A DNA stretch of 64,000 bases. Source: Pelomonas lactea. GTDB lineage: Bacteria > Pseudomonadota > Gammaproteobacteria > Burkholderiales > Burkholderiaceae_C. The stretch spans positions 124,001 through 188,000 of the forward strand of contig NZ_JBIGHX010000004.1 of assembly GCF_043555885.1 (NCBI RefSeq), read 5' to 3'. Below are positions 18,501 through 24,300 of this stretch, in pieces; positions within the stretch are counted from its first letter, which is position 1; the number at the start of each line of letters is the position of its first letter. A program made the position numbers and the translations under genes. The notes below the pieces were generated by a model. That model was not told the DNA's origin. It did not search any database and saw nothing but the letters and a program-made list of their open reading frames with translations.

Positions 18501-21284
18501 GCGGGCCAAACGCTGGACCTGGGCAGTACCGGCAACACCGCGGTCAACGCCGCGCTGACGGCCCAGGCAGGCCTGGACATCAGCGCCGGCGCCAACCTGT
18601 CGATCACCGCAGCGGCCCAGGGCGGCAGCGTCACGCTGGCCAGCATCGGCGCGACCAGCTTGCAGGCGACGGTCACCAGCGCCGGTTCGCTGTCCGCCAC
18701 GGCCGGCGGCTCGCTGAGCACCGCCGCACTGACGGCCGGCGGCGACCTGACGCTGGCCAGCGGCAGCGACCTGACCGTGGGCGGCACCACGCACGGCGCC
18801 AATGTCACGCTGACCAGTACCGGCGCCACCGCCGTGCAGGCCACCGTGCAGGCCGGCAACCTGCTGCTCGCCAGCGCCGGCACCACGCTGACGACCAGCG
18901 CCGCCGTCAACGCTGGCAGCGGCCTGAGCCTGAACGCCGGCACCGACCTGACGCTGGGCGGCGCCGTCACCACCAGCGCCGGCCCGGCCAGCCTGTCGGC
19001 AGGCCGCGACCTGACCGTCAACAGCCAGCTCTCCAGCGCGTCCAGCCTGGAAGCCCAGGCCCAGCGCGACATCGTGTTCGCCAGCAGCGCCAGCGCCGAC
19101 GCGCTCGCCGCACTGCGCCTGCAGGCCGGCGGCGACATCCGCCTGGGCACGCTGACCAGCGCCACCGCCGTGTCGCTGATCGCCGGCGGCAGCATCCTCG
19201 GCAGCGCCGCCGACCGCATCGACATCACCGCGCCGGCACTGCGCCTGCAGGCCGGCAACGGCATCGGCCTGAACACCGCCAACGCGGCCGACCGCCTGCA
19301 GACGCAGGTGGGCACCGTGTCCGCCCGCGCCGGCAGCGGCGGCATCTGGCTGCTGGAGCGCGATGCCGTCACCATCGACGACGTCGCCGTCAGCGTCACC
19401 CGCGTCGGCGCCAACGGCCAGCTGAGCAGCGTGGCCGACGCCGCGCAGAGCGACCTCATCACCACGGCCAACGGCGGCATTGGTCTGCGCACGCTGGCCG
19501 GCGGCATCGTGCTGAACGACGGCAGCGCGCCCGCCAACGGCGTGGCCGTGCAGGCCGGCGGCAGCGGCCAGGTCAGCCTGCAGGCGCAAGGCGCGGGCGC
19601 CGTGCTGGACGTGCCGGCGCAGACCATAGCCCAGGCCGGCGACGTCGTGCTGGACAGCAACCTCGCGCTGCAGGGCGACCTCATCATCAACGCCGGCCAG
19701 GGCGCGGGCACCGGCGGCATCACGCTGACCGGCGCCGTCGACGGCAAGCCGGGCGGCCCCAACGACACGCTGACCCTGCACGCCGACGGCGGCGCCGTCA
19801 CCGTGCTGGGTGCCGTGGGCGGCACGACGGCGCTGGGCGGCCTGGTCGTCGACGGCGCCACCGACGTCAGCTTCGCGTCCAGCGTGCACCTGACCGGCGA
19901 CCTCACCGTGCACGCCACCGGCACCGTCGAGTTCCACGGCGACCTGCTGCTGGACGGCGGCAGCCTGCACATCGTCGGCGCGACGCGCGTCGTGCTGAAC
20001 GGCGTCGTCATCGCGCAGGGCGACCTCGTCATCGACGGCGCCACCAGCCTGACGCTGGGCACCAGCAGCGTCGCCCACGGCAACGTCGCGCTGGGCATCG
20101 ACGCGCTGACGCTGACCGGCCCGCTGACGTCGGCCGGCGGCGCGCTGACCATCCAGCCCACGGCCACCGGCCGCGCCATCACGCTGGCCGAGAGCGGCGA
20201 CGGCCTGCTGCTCAGCGCCGCGACGCTGGCCAAGCTGCGCGGCTTCGGCGCCGTGCAGCTGCAGACTGCCGGCCAGGTCGTCGTCGCCACCGACACGCTC
20301 AGCGCGCTGGCCGCGACCGGCCTGGACATCACCGGCGCCGGCATCAGCCTGGCCGGCGGCAGCGCCAGCCTGCAGTTCACCGACCACCTCGCGCTGCGCG
20401 CCAGCGGCGACGTGACGATGAGCGGCCGCACCGCCTTCAGCGCCGCTGGCGCCGACTTCAGCATCTCCGCCGGCGGCGCATTGACGATGGCCCCGGGCTC
20501 GCTGGTCAAGACCAACGGCGGCGACGTCAGCGCCGTGGCGGGCAATGGCATCACGCTGGGCCGCGTCGAGGCGGGCAGCGGTGGCGTGCTGCTGCAGGCG
20601 CAGGCCGGCAACATCGTCGATGCCGACAACGACGACGCCGTCAACGTGGAGGCCGCCTGGCTGTCGCTGCGGGGCCATGGTGCGGTGCTGCAGCCGGGCA
20701 CGTCCACCACCGCCGCCGCCATCGACGTGGCCGTGGACCGCCTGGACGCCGACGACACGCGCGGCCTGATGCTGCGCGACACCGGCGCCGACGGCCGCAC
20801 CCGCTTCAACCTGCTGGACAACGGCGTGCTGTACCAGCAGGTCGTGGCCGACGGCAGCCCGCTGCGCGGCTCCACCGCGCCCATCGCCCCGGGCGCCAGC
20901 GGCAGCGCCGCCGACGTGACGGCCCACATGGCCGCCTGGCTGCAGGCGCTGCGCCCGCTGGCCGAACTGCGCCAGAGCTCGGCGCTGGACGGCCCGACGC
21001 GTCATGCGCTGTCGGCACTGACCGCCGCCGAGGGCGACGACCTGCCGGCCGACAGCGCCGCCAGCGTCTACCTGGCCACGCTGACGACCACGCCCGACGG
21101 CCTGCCCGCCGCTGCCGGCCACGGCGCCGCGTTGGACCTGCTGTCCGACGCCGCCTTTGGCCTGGCGCAGAGCCTGGAGCGCGCCTGGCTGCTGGGCAGC
21201 GGCTCCGAGCAGCCGGCCGCCAGCGGCCTGCGCGCCGCCGCCGACGCCGCCTTCGATGTCTGGGAGGAAAGCCTGGCCCTCTGA
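3..21284 (+). CDS. Giant repetitive haemagglutinin/adhesin-like surface protein, 5' end outside window
   Basis: The frame is open to the left edge (first full codon at base 3), so the GTG at 42 is not the start; more than 7,090 residues are visible, ending at TGA 21282-21284. Most of the protein is Gly/Ala/Thr/Asn-rich beta-strand repeats of the kind GxVxLxAxxxIxL, typical of filamentous-haemagglutinin-like beta-helices. In order: 62-residue tandem repeats (to about base 506), beta-helix, a non-repetitive Tyr/Asn/Trp-rich insert (about 4500-6270), beta-helix, Asp-rich loops (8541-8630), eight Ig-like repeats (9561-12008), beta-helix, and a C-terminal tail ending in FDVWEESLAL. I see no RTX nonapeptides. 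The next gene has a related tail and an N-terminal LEPR-XLL motif, so this protein may start with one too, but that cannot be seen. A role in adhesion or biofilm is inferred from architecture only. Confidence 0.85.
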   Translation, partial: FVNASATDATKRIVADFAEGAGKDFDTASFDWGGVAPAAPGTAFQQLTLAQQDRVLTTLGYARWGGVVYVNANAAPADHYRLSFTEGGDFRINDVFWAAPAPGTDYADLTAAQQFAVRDQTGFELHEGAVYYKASAAAGQQLRSGFTLGVDYTSASAGTANTTRWVIADGSTAADGSPLRYLAYAYDGNGDGTVDEVRILDPHPLFGQRGAGFLLTGTVTTLRPNADFVMRTEGDVIIQGNINLLGAGSDLVLESDRWVYWQGEGRINGDVTLIGHGAPEAGKAQAGTSVYVNASATLNSLAAGSHITIAGAQDVELHGALVAGGIVGGAGIEWLGPDSTIAVTAGQQILVDTALSAAKAVTLQTTGLPGADDNGQAVVMTTVAGLNVAGLASSTAGVNGIDIRSVGSVSLMGNIRSGAVVTTTPGADGKPVDNYVWSDDPFGVSISTDGKLWLGGMVKAVSGALVEQGVTIRAGSAVTLAGGMSSDGIGFAMPGGARITVNDADGRIAITSRQGALVNGMLAAGAELVDHYDPDGALLGSLLHNFGGNSSVSIQAGGQVRLGREIQAGRTIDVRGGTASFDPNSTDPFNGYGLVLGGNVRLHTWQNDSTIALSADGNLKVNVFGSSVQQPDGSTVVTQLREVLTADGFTQYNDAHLTADSAFLLTVNLGNDGSGILVSAVVTVRAADTAGNQGVDSLRTDLINAIRAAFAGQPQNVLDKLPTVLLDDGRLVLAGNNPFSIAAVTGGGAERLGFTQIASTSATAGAVTSARPYAIDAANPGSVVKLGRAGAPSGEITIAGAIRAYSAIELYAGTSAAGTSAVTFTASSLIETMSGSMRFAPTGAALLSGEFIARGAGSDITVDARDTLTLGGSFTAQRDIIINAGTTARAGEVSLHTLGTSKLVTLDATGRLLLTGLNDVLIDSVVGGGAGQLGPVQITATQGTLTLGATSGRIDSGGLITLSGRDVDIAGVINNRVATPASYDDELTITAARSINLHGTVTLAGSLRATAGTNLNIYDTVLSALGSGQRLVLAASGGVNIGSVGGQTRAAILEADALLQISAQGRIALGADAQLYSRADNSNIVLQADTLRLAGALRAGTDRVSITSATAPFVGHTANIDLQARRDIVLGDLGTGAGGELTATGRVLLQSGVASSGVGFEMTAASRIVADITGKSDVSGVVTWSGAAATGQALVRLQSDGDIRLRGAVLARGTGADVAVASRSQVFAGGLVRANDRVELVAGTDESGIAVYVDRQVTDGSGNYLSGGSLDTDEAGSIVIAAIGSVVVEGTVGEQTAAQAGDLGGHGKVGLVDIQSVAGNVTVMREINAGNAVVITGGDLAVLADSHVFALGANSTVFMQARNNLRVSADNGQSGAAHQGYVKAGALVHLAAPNITINGLVEAQGPGGRVLLSAARLIDIAGGAITSSGNIDLHAGVDLALTRSQLEAAGMTAADVLGGQVSITGQGKLDAAGRLALLVGGDVTLDADPAVGGTRTLQVQTTRTVEESVQVLTGYTKVDAGTITVNEISYDTTTITEQVGTELVTVGRYYDTMKVELVQIGYYNAQTNSFREVLIEGRDYVNSQIDWTNTDDEQAKITGQHRTVTAITASDGQAGFVPFTALNDGQRWAVLNSTQYKPVYQLGYTNFQRHITKNGQSTIDPSKTKPDWDTPTNTSHIYAIDVTNWRDKYVLMKDGAQKDILSVVTSDPTQYLTGDTTENGNSDGSWTLNPTGATGELVGHYTDFARVAYRQVGSSWIGSTSNTAWDIGDGSESSWTADYSVNSGTRTYSIATAGTVAGAATRTYDPLSRAPDWATKGSAINSGTETRSGIQNQADYNRSSVTNITARQDFIDALRTGVNGDGDPLGDTASLSRSLSGYYSQVVGGSLSNPYSFYLYGDGNYGTSPSGGSAYSTANPPTGVPLPNQLADIRVTLYNGNRITEPFTAPHDVASGFKIFYPTYQVQLFEHTNFGGRSSILNYNQPWLGNETVGNDTVSSYKAWGNVNETFRNYTVSWTSLDHKIYDQRVKLSYALTTLSTDINEYRAVYETTTSQIQIVTPKTVTVWKDVPVYTTQTQLHTVTELQTVGARQYGAADASLSGASVDIDAGASVRLSGKIAATGALDVTAGNELALRGNVHGSQALQLSTELAGHTLTLNAGVTLRLDDSALLSGIGGAGATITLGTEGTMFVGGAIQAATGATLSQVTLRSDGDVFLSGTITAGAIDIAAGHQSIPGTSTGAGSVSADADTRLTATTGDLVLRAGEFAGSITFDTTPHASGGGADAASITAAGTLDFAAPAGQIKMTVTGSGDNVVIYGQVIGNKLTAVAEAGIVLATKVSEIDNLQLTGAGNIELVNTGNLIIRSAQAADGFITARVFGSLRADSIATLGSTDRNDITLTTYQLETSGGQGTLALRAPADLLVGNLTNLFRGDILLRAQGSVGHIAGGGLLTADNLTILTGKAVDAAGTQLSTTVDVTTQANTLSVRNTSAGNVRVVQGTRNLVVQDTLVSNGNFVLTGAGEVDLAQVHLDSSGDVGASAGNARSIDVTAASHLRVRDVSAGIFLQRPEDLPADMQFDSQGTRTNAVTSAGNVLLTSTAGAITQNAVDAAVDVVANVLTLRAATGIGSFQIAANKLDAVTTAGDIVLADLDGALEQSQGLQIVQAVTTTSGTSQVAITAQNRLHVGAGGKVQAATLRLASRADSIVVDDPGSSNPDSLVYSRGVSFVAAKTLQLYKFFEAQELMEYRAGEYFLFGRQPVTADNPEGVTRLLPSNLSADTLILESGGTLSLTGNLSANKRLELVSGQDVRLTGTVTIKSNYFGGGSDADLLIDKLVITAKGATTVNQVLDINGDGLYTTLNESDLQVDWNGDGDLNDTVNERNTAQQTGDIVVRLAALPAAEYELRAARDVHVALSASSLTLSGFVGGISGFDPAKNVRFDVSGDLTLKGGLVRADDLTGTLTVRASNLITDKASVFIAKRLDVEVAGQIQANTLIGTLRAVSTGAGAIDIKESNALVVELISAQDGAISVEAGGNVSVRKIVNFADGDDITVKSGGRLLIDSIEAGSSVGAQKTGGTITVDAASGIAEWAAQVRDGNGNVTGTAFDNTAADLYAWKVVVRGSQDVLQLNSPSDQGGNDTVEVRVGAGGLQAFAATGVSKATSDQQGGMVTAVDPTAVQSAGTDAKQSSVVSFDGMRTAGQIYVVTLDGVEFKATLAGLTDADFNTMLNQLDTAISAYQVGGVSQYNVSVGADDRLTVEAIQNNRAFTAAGAVHELQYAVDAGAIANDGSTPSTAPGQSLPQLSTLTLDPSITTIDASKSFTFHVGGQTYTLQLGDSFGGLTVGSSVASLMQVLGAHVEADLAIDIAERTVNFSGIGSLSATTSYRVVVGSTAFDYQAVAGDDGISVARALAALINADTTYAAHAEGTVIAISGGVSGATTLNAGTAGVGATAVTAAVGVAVDDTPNVLRLMGEASNTPFSVGVTTVSDSLSSATTAYVTGQAQITTLNVPNSPGNSQTYNFSVGAQSYSVTTDGSATQAELRDLIIDAVNNLGASEATAQANGNNVRLTGKVNGDTFSVTTFSSSNSQTAVADVKEVIRVTLSANPLSGATYAFTVGGQNYSVTTDADATRAELLTATQNALAADTTVDATISSNQLVLTAKTVNTHITASFSDAVVSSLAYSASLQTAADATHAQVSHIVFGNTALFAGDLVSVGINGKGYTVTVQSGQTTWGDVLGQLKTAINNDVQQPVTADINTGTRTLMLNGDDMGVVFTVSQVTVSGGAAAAVLVQGAGTDATQVSLLDLNASTLGLHDRLSLVIDGKRYSVSVDGTTVTASLASVLTKLADAINNDSSRVVNAVADTTAFTLQLTARTINTAFDVTNAQLEHASEVVDGNAAGAAAQTAAAGQSRTQISELHTTITPEAQQQFKLRVGTKDYVVTVGSNGVTASLSSVLLALRDAVMNDSAREADVVLAGADGLRLTARQANDAFETGLVATKSASGGSAQVNTDPNGWVLIVPDRVATGTASYTATGNLSVVDLPVFSGERITLAAGSSSSLVVVSALDVGTTGELTLSAGKSLTVGSETGGGIVASKLTATAGDDLTLVTRVGHLNVTLSGAGSDFALKQTGDLIIDNLSLQGGDITIVASGNVTITQLVGTLSGNGNISITAGGSITIGGDLATAMKAGHVTLISQGGDIDVVLDASSMDVQSAGNIKIRDRGDLTISSLTSGHRVVGGVARDAVDIQSTGSLAVDAAITATGSNAVTLAGAGGTLTLTQGITTASGAITLSAHHDTGSAPLVNFAITLGAQADLTSTSGNITLNSGSGSIDLTAETYLNSGSGSLSLTAGGQIQLGKLRSTSSGDLVVHAGGLVKAAVQDGGEGDTDIVAANGRLVITSSGGIGSAADAIEIQVRALDAVNNGGGVGTGGAINIEEVDDIVIERIQQVASDATAILNEVQLTTLHGSITVTGQGITTAGGRVVLYAGAAAGTVAAADGRFLALNANIVSNGGAVTLIAEAQNLVLGAGIDASGSGPRGGDITLRAVQGSVLTDAVASGWERTGGAFKSELAWALSNGRFTANAATGEVVASGLTAVELATRGITANEVLRSAGGAFLKTNHGLVTLNALHQVGEKVDGFDVSPLAIYISADNVVATSSNRETVAVVAASGVTLGTGSGSGSRAGSTGVVSLDKNSKLNLSSTLDANGDNVDIAANDVDISAAVRSAGGNLSFRTIDPTRTISLGSIVNGALSLDNTDLSNFKDGFRQIVLGTDGGSNGIQINGGASGVQVKDDLVLYTNGVGGHVDIQSNLQAPSLTIFGSGDTTTLYGNATATTGDIFINDSVRIAGNRVLTAEAGGISLGGTNLHYLGGDSASTTDTLTLDARNGNVHISGRVGGGEENSDLLNKLEVLNAQDVVFDQDVTIDGDLVIRATGVVTFSGSITLLNGGSLKILGTSQIVLKGSVVLSGVNAGHAGDVVLEGDEIDLRMSEAQFVGSGVLTLRTTTVSQAIAIASPAGVGSANVLNLDVAELRTLADGFAGIVIGHQSGGHALASAGAVTLGARADLNSLTFNDSVTVYGSTISVTDFAEAGTVLRLGGNSQLTLDASSLITISNEVEAHSITLVSGSSGVRQVDAGADGLLNEALRAVNLSVTATGGVSLGSLEVSTLDIVNNGSGAISVTTNAARDSFNIGQTLVDGRVNIQRLAQLATTESGAIDFTSQGGDVTLLSSGAGAYTLGAGGISLKAAGAGAALRVQQLVTTIGGTIALEAAGLLATSGAGRIAPTGGAAINLTAGGDLQLDTDVTALGGLVTLTGAAGLRMGDGVVLSSLGGSANDARRVAVDVAGDARVSIISAGSSIALASSGGALIDGLTGDAANLRTDALRLTAGTAIGSAALPLRTDVTTLAASVTASTDGLYVIEANGLRLGSGGLSLAGASGGLQLATASGDLLIDQSINHTVAAGGDIRLSALAGGANLTVSAIVSTDTGAVQLQAAANVVLTASGRVQSKSTSAALDVAAGGSLLMAADARFVTAGGTQRLAAVAGVVLGQVAAGNGVVAITTSGSITDADTAGGAQTVNIAAAGLQLSAAGGIGSVGNAIETSINTLAVRAVAGGVFVAEGNGLEVGSVAAVGASGAMAGAQGGGNIVITSGNTHEGRLTVNQDVVSTGSGNVLIAVNTAALNPPTLQLNATVDAGTGALTVVAQGNIAQAAGGLLVTRGGTVDVRAVGGSFTQADGAQISSGGGNVRVQSGTDMTVGLVDAGSGAVSLVSGGKILDADTNGGSDVVAGTVRLQAGDAIGSATNALDVLAGGLAAQAGASLNLASSGSLTVAASGAVSVGTVQADGSVAAGAQSDATLAGATAAGDLQLRAAQNLVMADAERITAGGSLALVAGGNIALGDVRTPGAATVVAGGNITDGDAAVDVTAASLLLQAGGTAGTGAAPLEIAVGQLAAGGAGVSLAQTGALIVGSLTANLSVDGAAAQAVQGNGIASGQNLQLQVTGGDLQLAASATTQGGTLGLAVNGGSLVMAGGSAAASHGGTLTLSASGNVVLGQADAGTGSVAVTAGGNVTAASGAPATQLIGGAASIAAGGSITGLSTDVDSLQLAATGAVGITNSGDLTLAGAALTVTDFSLQASGNLTLQQAVTASGAVSLQSGAALTVTAAVAGQTLDLGSTGNTAVNAALTAQAGLDISAGANLSITAAAQGGSVTLASIGATSLQATVTSAGSLSATAGGSLSTAALTAGGDLTLASGSDLTVGGTTHGANVTLTSTGATAVQATVQAGNLLLASAGTTLTTSAAVNAGSGLSLNAGTDLTLGGAVTTSAGPASLSAGRDLTVNSQLSSASSLEAQAQRDIVFASSASADALAALRLQAGGDIRLGTLTSATAVSLIAGGSILGSAADRIDITAPALRLQAGNGIGLNTANAADRLQTQVGTVSARAGSGGIWLLERDAVTIDDVAVSVTRVGANGQLSSVADAAQSDLITTANGGIGLRTLAGGIVLNDGSAPANGVAVQAGGSGQVSLQAQGAGAVLDVPAQTIAQAGDVVLDSNLALQGDLIINAGQGAGTGGITLTGAVDGKPGGPNDTLTLHADGGAVTVLGAVGGTTALGGLVVDGATDVSFASSVHLTGDLTVHATGTVEFHGDLLLDGGSLHIVGATRVVLNGVVIAQGDLVIDGATSLTLGTSSVAHGNVALGIDALTLTGPLTSAGGALTIQPTATGRAITLAESGDGLLLSAATLAKLRGFGAVQLQTAGQVVVATDTLSALAATGLDITGAGISLAGGSASLQFTDHLALRASGDVTMSGRTAFSAAGADFSISAGGALTMAPGSLVKTNGGDVSAVAGNGITLGRVEAGSGGVLLQAQAGNIVDADNDDAVNVEAAWLSLRGHGAVLQPGTSTTAAAIDVAVDRLDADDTRGLMLRDTGADGRTRFNLLDNGVLYQQVVADGSPLRGSTAPIAPGASGSAADVTAHMAAWLQALRPLAELRQSSALDGPTRHALSALTAAEGDDLPADSAASVYLATLTTTPDGLPAAAGHGAALDLLSDAAFGLAQSLERAWLLGSGSEQPAASGLRAAADAAFDVWEESLAL
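4500..6270 (+). other. Non-repetitive insert domain interrupting the beta-helix of the giant adhesin
   Basis: For about 590 residues the Gly/Ala beta-helix pattern stops and the protein becomes rich in Tyr, Trp, Asn, Thr and Asp. The two flanks resemble each other: a Thr/Val-rich stretch with TEQVGTELVTVG on entry and TVTELQTVG on exit, which looks like an inserted module with matching linkers. It contains the crystallin-like motif listed separately. Function is unknown; a ligand-binding or exposed head is an inference. Confidence 0.55.
5880..6002 (+). other. Beta/gamma-crystallin-like Greek key motif with a calcium-site signature
   Basis: The stretch FEHTNFGGRS, followed some 20 residues later by NDTVSS, matches the beta/gamma-crystallin Greek key: aromatic corner, F-x-G, then the calcium-binding signature (N/D)(N/D)xx(S/T)S. 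Only one such motif is clear, whereas a full crystallin domain has two, so this may be a half domain or the partner key may have diverged. Confidence 0.6.
8541..8630 (+). other. Asp/Asn-rich calcium-loop-like motifs in the giant adhesin
   Basis: Two DxNGDG-type loops occur within 30 residues (DINGDG and DWNGDGDLND), like the loops of EF-hand or dockerin-type calcium sites. A similar loop, DGNGDGTVDE, lies near base 562. Calcium-stiffened segments are common in long bacterial adhesins; binding here is inferred from the motif. Confidence 0.5.
9561..12008 (+). repeat. Eight tandem Ig-like protein repeats, about 65-135 residues each
   Basis: Each unit has a beta-strand pair of the form YxFxVGGxxYxVTT, then a helix-like ALxxAIN segment, then a strand LxLTAxxxNxxF. 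Anchors begin near bases 9598, 9954, 10143, 10551, 10830, 11130, 11443 and 11784, so spacing is irregular. The amino-acid pattern is conserved more than the DNA, which indicates old repeats. The stretch is a rod-like stalk set between beta-helix blocks; the exact domain family was not identified. Confidence 0.6.
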
Positions 21285-21310
21285 GTCACGAGGGCGGCTG
21301 CCTCATAAAT

Positions 21311-21315
21311 AGGAA
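21311..21315 (+). promoter_or_regulatory. Ribosome binding site supporting a GTG start
   Basis: AGGAA lies seven bases before the GTG at 21323. Only 38 bases separate the two adhesin genes, so the second is probably cotranscribed with the first. Confidence 0.6.
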
Positions 21316-21322
21316 CACCCCC

Positions 21323-24300
21323 GTGAAACTCCGCTCCCTGCTGCCGCGACGCTGGCGCGAAGCCGCGCCGTCCACTCCGCTGGCGATCAAGCCCAGCGCC
21401 CGCGCCTGGAGCCTGGAGGCGCTGGAGCCCCGCGTGCTGCTGTCGGCCGACCCCGTGCTGGGCGCCGTGCATCTGGCGCTGATGCCGGTGGACGGTGGTG
21501 ATGCCGATGTGCTGGCGAATGCCTATTCGGCGGCCCCGCAGGTGCAGTCCGCCGGGCCCACCATGCACGCGCTGGCGGTGACGGCGCCCAGCGGCTCCTT
21601 CCCCAATCCATACGTCGATACGTCCTACTCGCTGGACAACGACTCGTTGCAGGTCAGCGGCAGCGTCAGCATCACGGCGACCGCCGGCAACATCAAGATC
21701 GGGTCCGCGGGCCACAACGACTTCCTGTCCGGCAACAGCAGCGCCACCGTCGACACGCTGACGCTGAGCGCCACCGGCAACATCACCATCAATGCCGAGG
21801 TCAACACGGCCGGTGGCAGCACCGACCTGCTGTCCGGCCTCACCGTGCTGGCCGCGCAGAACGTCAGCTTCAAGGAAGCGGTCAACATCAAGGGCACGGT
21901 GGAGATCCATGCCAGCGGCACGGTCACCTTCGACAAGCCGGTCACGCTGTCCGAGGGCGGCAGCCTGAAGATCTACGGCGCCAGCGCGATCTATTTCGCC
22001 ACCACGTCGCGGCTGGACCTGACGACCCCCAACGGCGTGACGCCCGGCGACCTGCTGCTGCAGGCCGACACACTGACGCTGCTGACGCCGTCCGGCCGCA
22101 TCAGCGGCACCGGCAACGCCACCATCATGCCCACGACCGCCGGCTACGGCATGGCGCTGTTCTCGGCGCCCGGCGTGCATGCCAGCTCGCTGACGCTGGA
22201 CAACACCGAGATGGGCACGTTCGGCGCGTTCTTCCAGAGCTTCAGTTTCGGTCGCCAGACCGGCGGCCATGCCGATGCCAACAGCGGCGCCGTCTGGCTG
22301 GGCGGCACGACCGACGCCAACGCCTTGCCGTGGGACAGCATCAAGGTCTACGGCAGCACCATCCAGGTGGACGACCTCAGCGACTCGCTGTCCTGGCTGC
22401 GGCTGGACCCCGGCGGCGCGCTGACGCTGGACGCCACCAGCCACGTGACGATCTACAACGAGGTCGACGCGCAGACGCTGAACATCACGTCAGCCACGGG
22501 CCAGATCCGCCAGCAGGACAGCGTCGTCGACGGCGCGGGCCGCATCGGCGAGGCGCTGCGCGGCTACACGCTGACGGCGCAGGCCGCCACCGGCGTGCTG
22601 CTGCCCAACCTCGAACTGCAGACGCTGGACGTCGTCAACTCGGGCCAGGGTCAGGTCACGCTGGGCCAGAACGCCGCGCGCAGCAACACCACCTTCCTGA
22701 CCGACATCACCGGCGACCTGTCCGTCACGCGCCTGGAGCAGACCGCCGTCAGCGGTGCCAATGGCATTGCACTGACGACGCAGGCGGGCAGCATCACGCT
22801 GGCGGCCGGCGGCGGCAACCACATCAGCCTGGCTGGCACCGGCGCGCTGTCGCTGACGGCGCTGGGTGCGGGTTCCGACATCAACCTGCTGGCCCCGGTC
22901 AGCCTGGTCAGCGGCGCCGCCACGTTCAGCGCGGCCGACGCGTTCACGAGCAGCGCCGCCGGCACGATCACCGCCACCGGTGCGTCCGCCGTCGGCATCA
23001 CGTCGGGCGCCGGCGCGCTGACGCTGGGCGCGGCCGTGACGACGGTGGGCGGCACGCTGACGCTGAGCAGCGGCGGTGCGCTGGACCTGACCGGCGTCAC
23101 GCTGGACGCCGGCCCCGGCGGGGCCATCGCGCTGACGTCCGCGGGCGACCTCAAGGTGGGTGTCATCAGCGCCGCCAGCAGCATCGCGCTCACCTCCACC
23201 GGTGGCGCCATCCTCGACGCGCTGGCCGGCAACGGCGCCAACCTCGTCGGCGACAACGCCGCCGTGACGCTGACGGCCGCCAACGGCGTGGGCACCGGCG
23301 CCGCGCCGCTGATGACCACCATCGGCAGCCTGACGGCGACGGTGAATGGCAGCAGCGGCGGCATCTTCGTCAGCGAGTCCACCGCGCTGAGCATCGCCTC
23401 CGGCGGCCTGACGACGGCGGGCAGCGGCGCCATCGTCGTGCGCAATGCGAGCGGTGACCTGACGGCCACCGGCGCCGTGCGCGCCAACGGCACGGGCCAC
23501 ATCCTGCTGGAAGCCATCACCGGCAACCTGGCCGTGCAGAGTGACGTGCTGGCCCAGGGCGGCAGCATCAGCCTGGTGGCCGGCGCGGCGCTCAGCGCCA
23601 CTGGCAGCGCGGTGCGCGCCCAGGGCGTCAACCAGACGCTGGACCTGCGCGCCGGCACCAGCTTCACACAGGGCGGCACGACGCTGCTGGCCACGGCCAA
23701 CGCGGCGCAGCGGCTGCAGGCCGGCACGGCCATCGCGCTGGCCGGCGTCGATGCCGGCAGCGGCACCGTCACGGTCATCGCGGGCGGGGCCGTCACGGCC
23801 GTCTCGCAAACCGCCACGGTCACGGCCGCCAGCCTGCGCGTGCAGGCCGGGGCCGGCATCGCCATGGGCGCTGCGCCGCTGCAGACCAAGGTCGCCAACC
23901 TCGCCGCCAGCGGCGCCGGCAACCTGGCCTTCGCCGAGTTCGACGGCGTCGCCGTGGGCAGCGTCGCCGAAGTCGCGGTCAACCGCGTCGGCGGCACGGG
24001 AACGACCACCGCCACGACGCCCGCCGGCGCGCTGGCCGGGCTGTTCACCAGCAATGGCGAGATCGTGCTGAACACCGGCGCCGCCGTGTCGCTCGACAGT
24101 GCGGTCAACGCGACCGCCATCGCCGGTTCGCACCTGCGCGTCAGCGCCGGCACCACGCTGGCCGTCAACGCCGCGGTGTCCAGTACCGGCGGCCTGGTCT
24201 CGCTGCTGGCCGGTGGTGCGATCACGCACGCCGCCGCGGGCAGTGTCACGACGGCGGCCCAGGTCATCGACGAGCAGGCCGGTGGCGCGATCACGATGGC

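Noticed and set aside
11847..21122. Very long open frames on the minus strand across the adhesin genes (for example 11847-21122, 15230-20929 and 2502-7964)
   Set aside because: They are antisense to the repetitive GC-rich adhesin and show no recognisable domains, only biased composition. The + strand frame is continuous and domain-rich.
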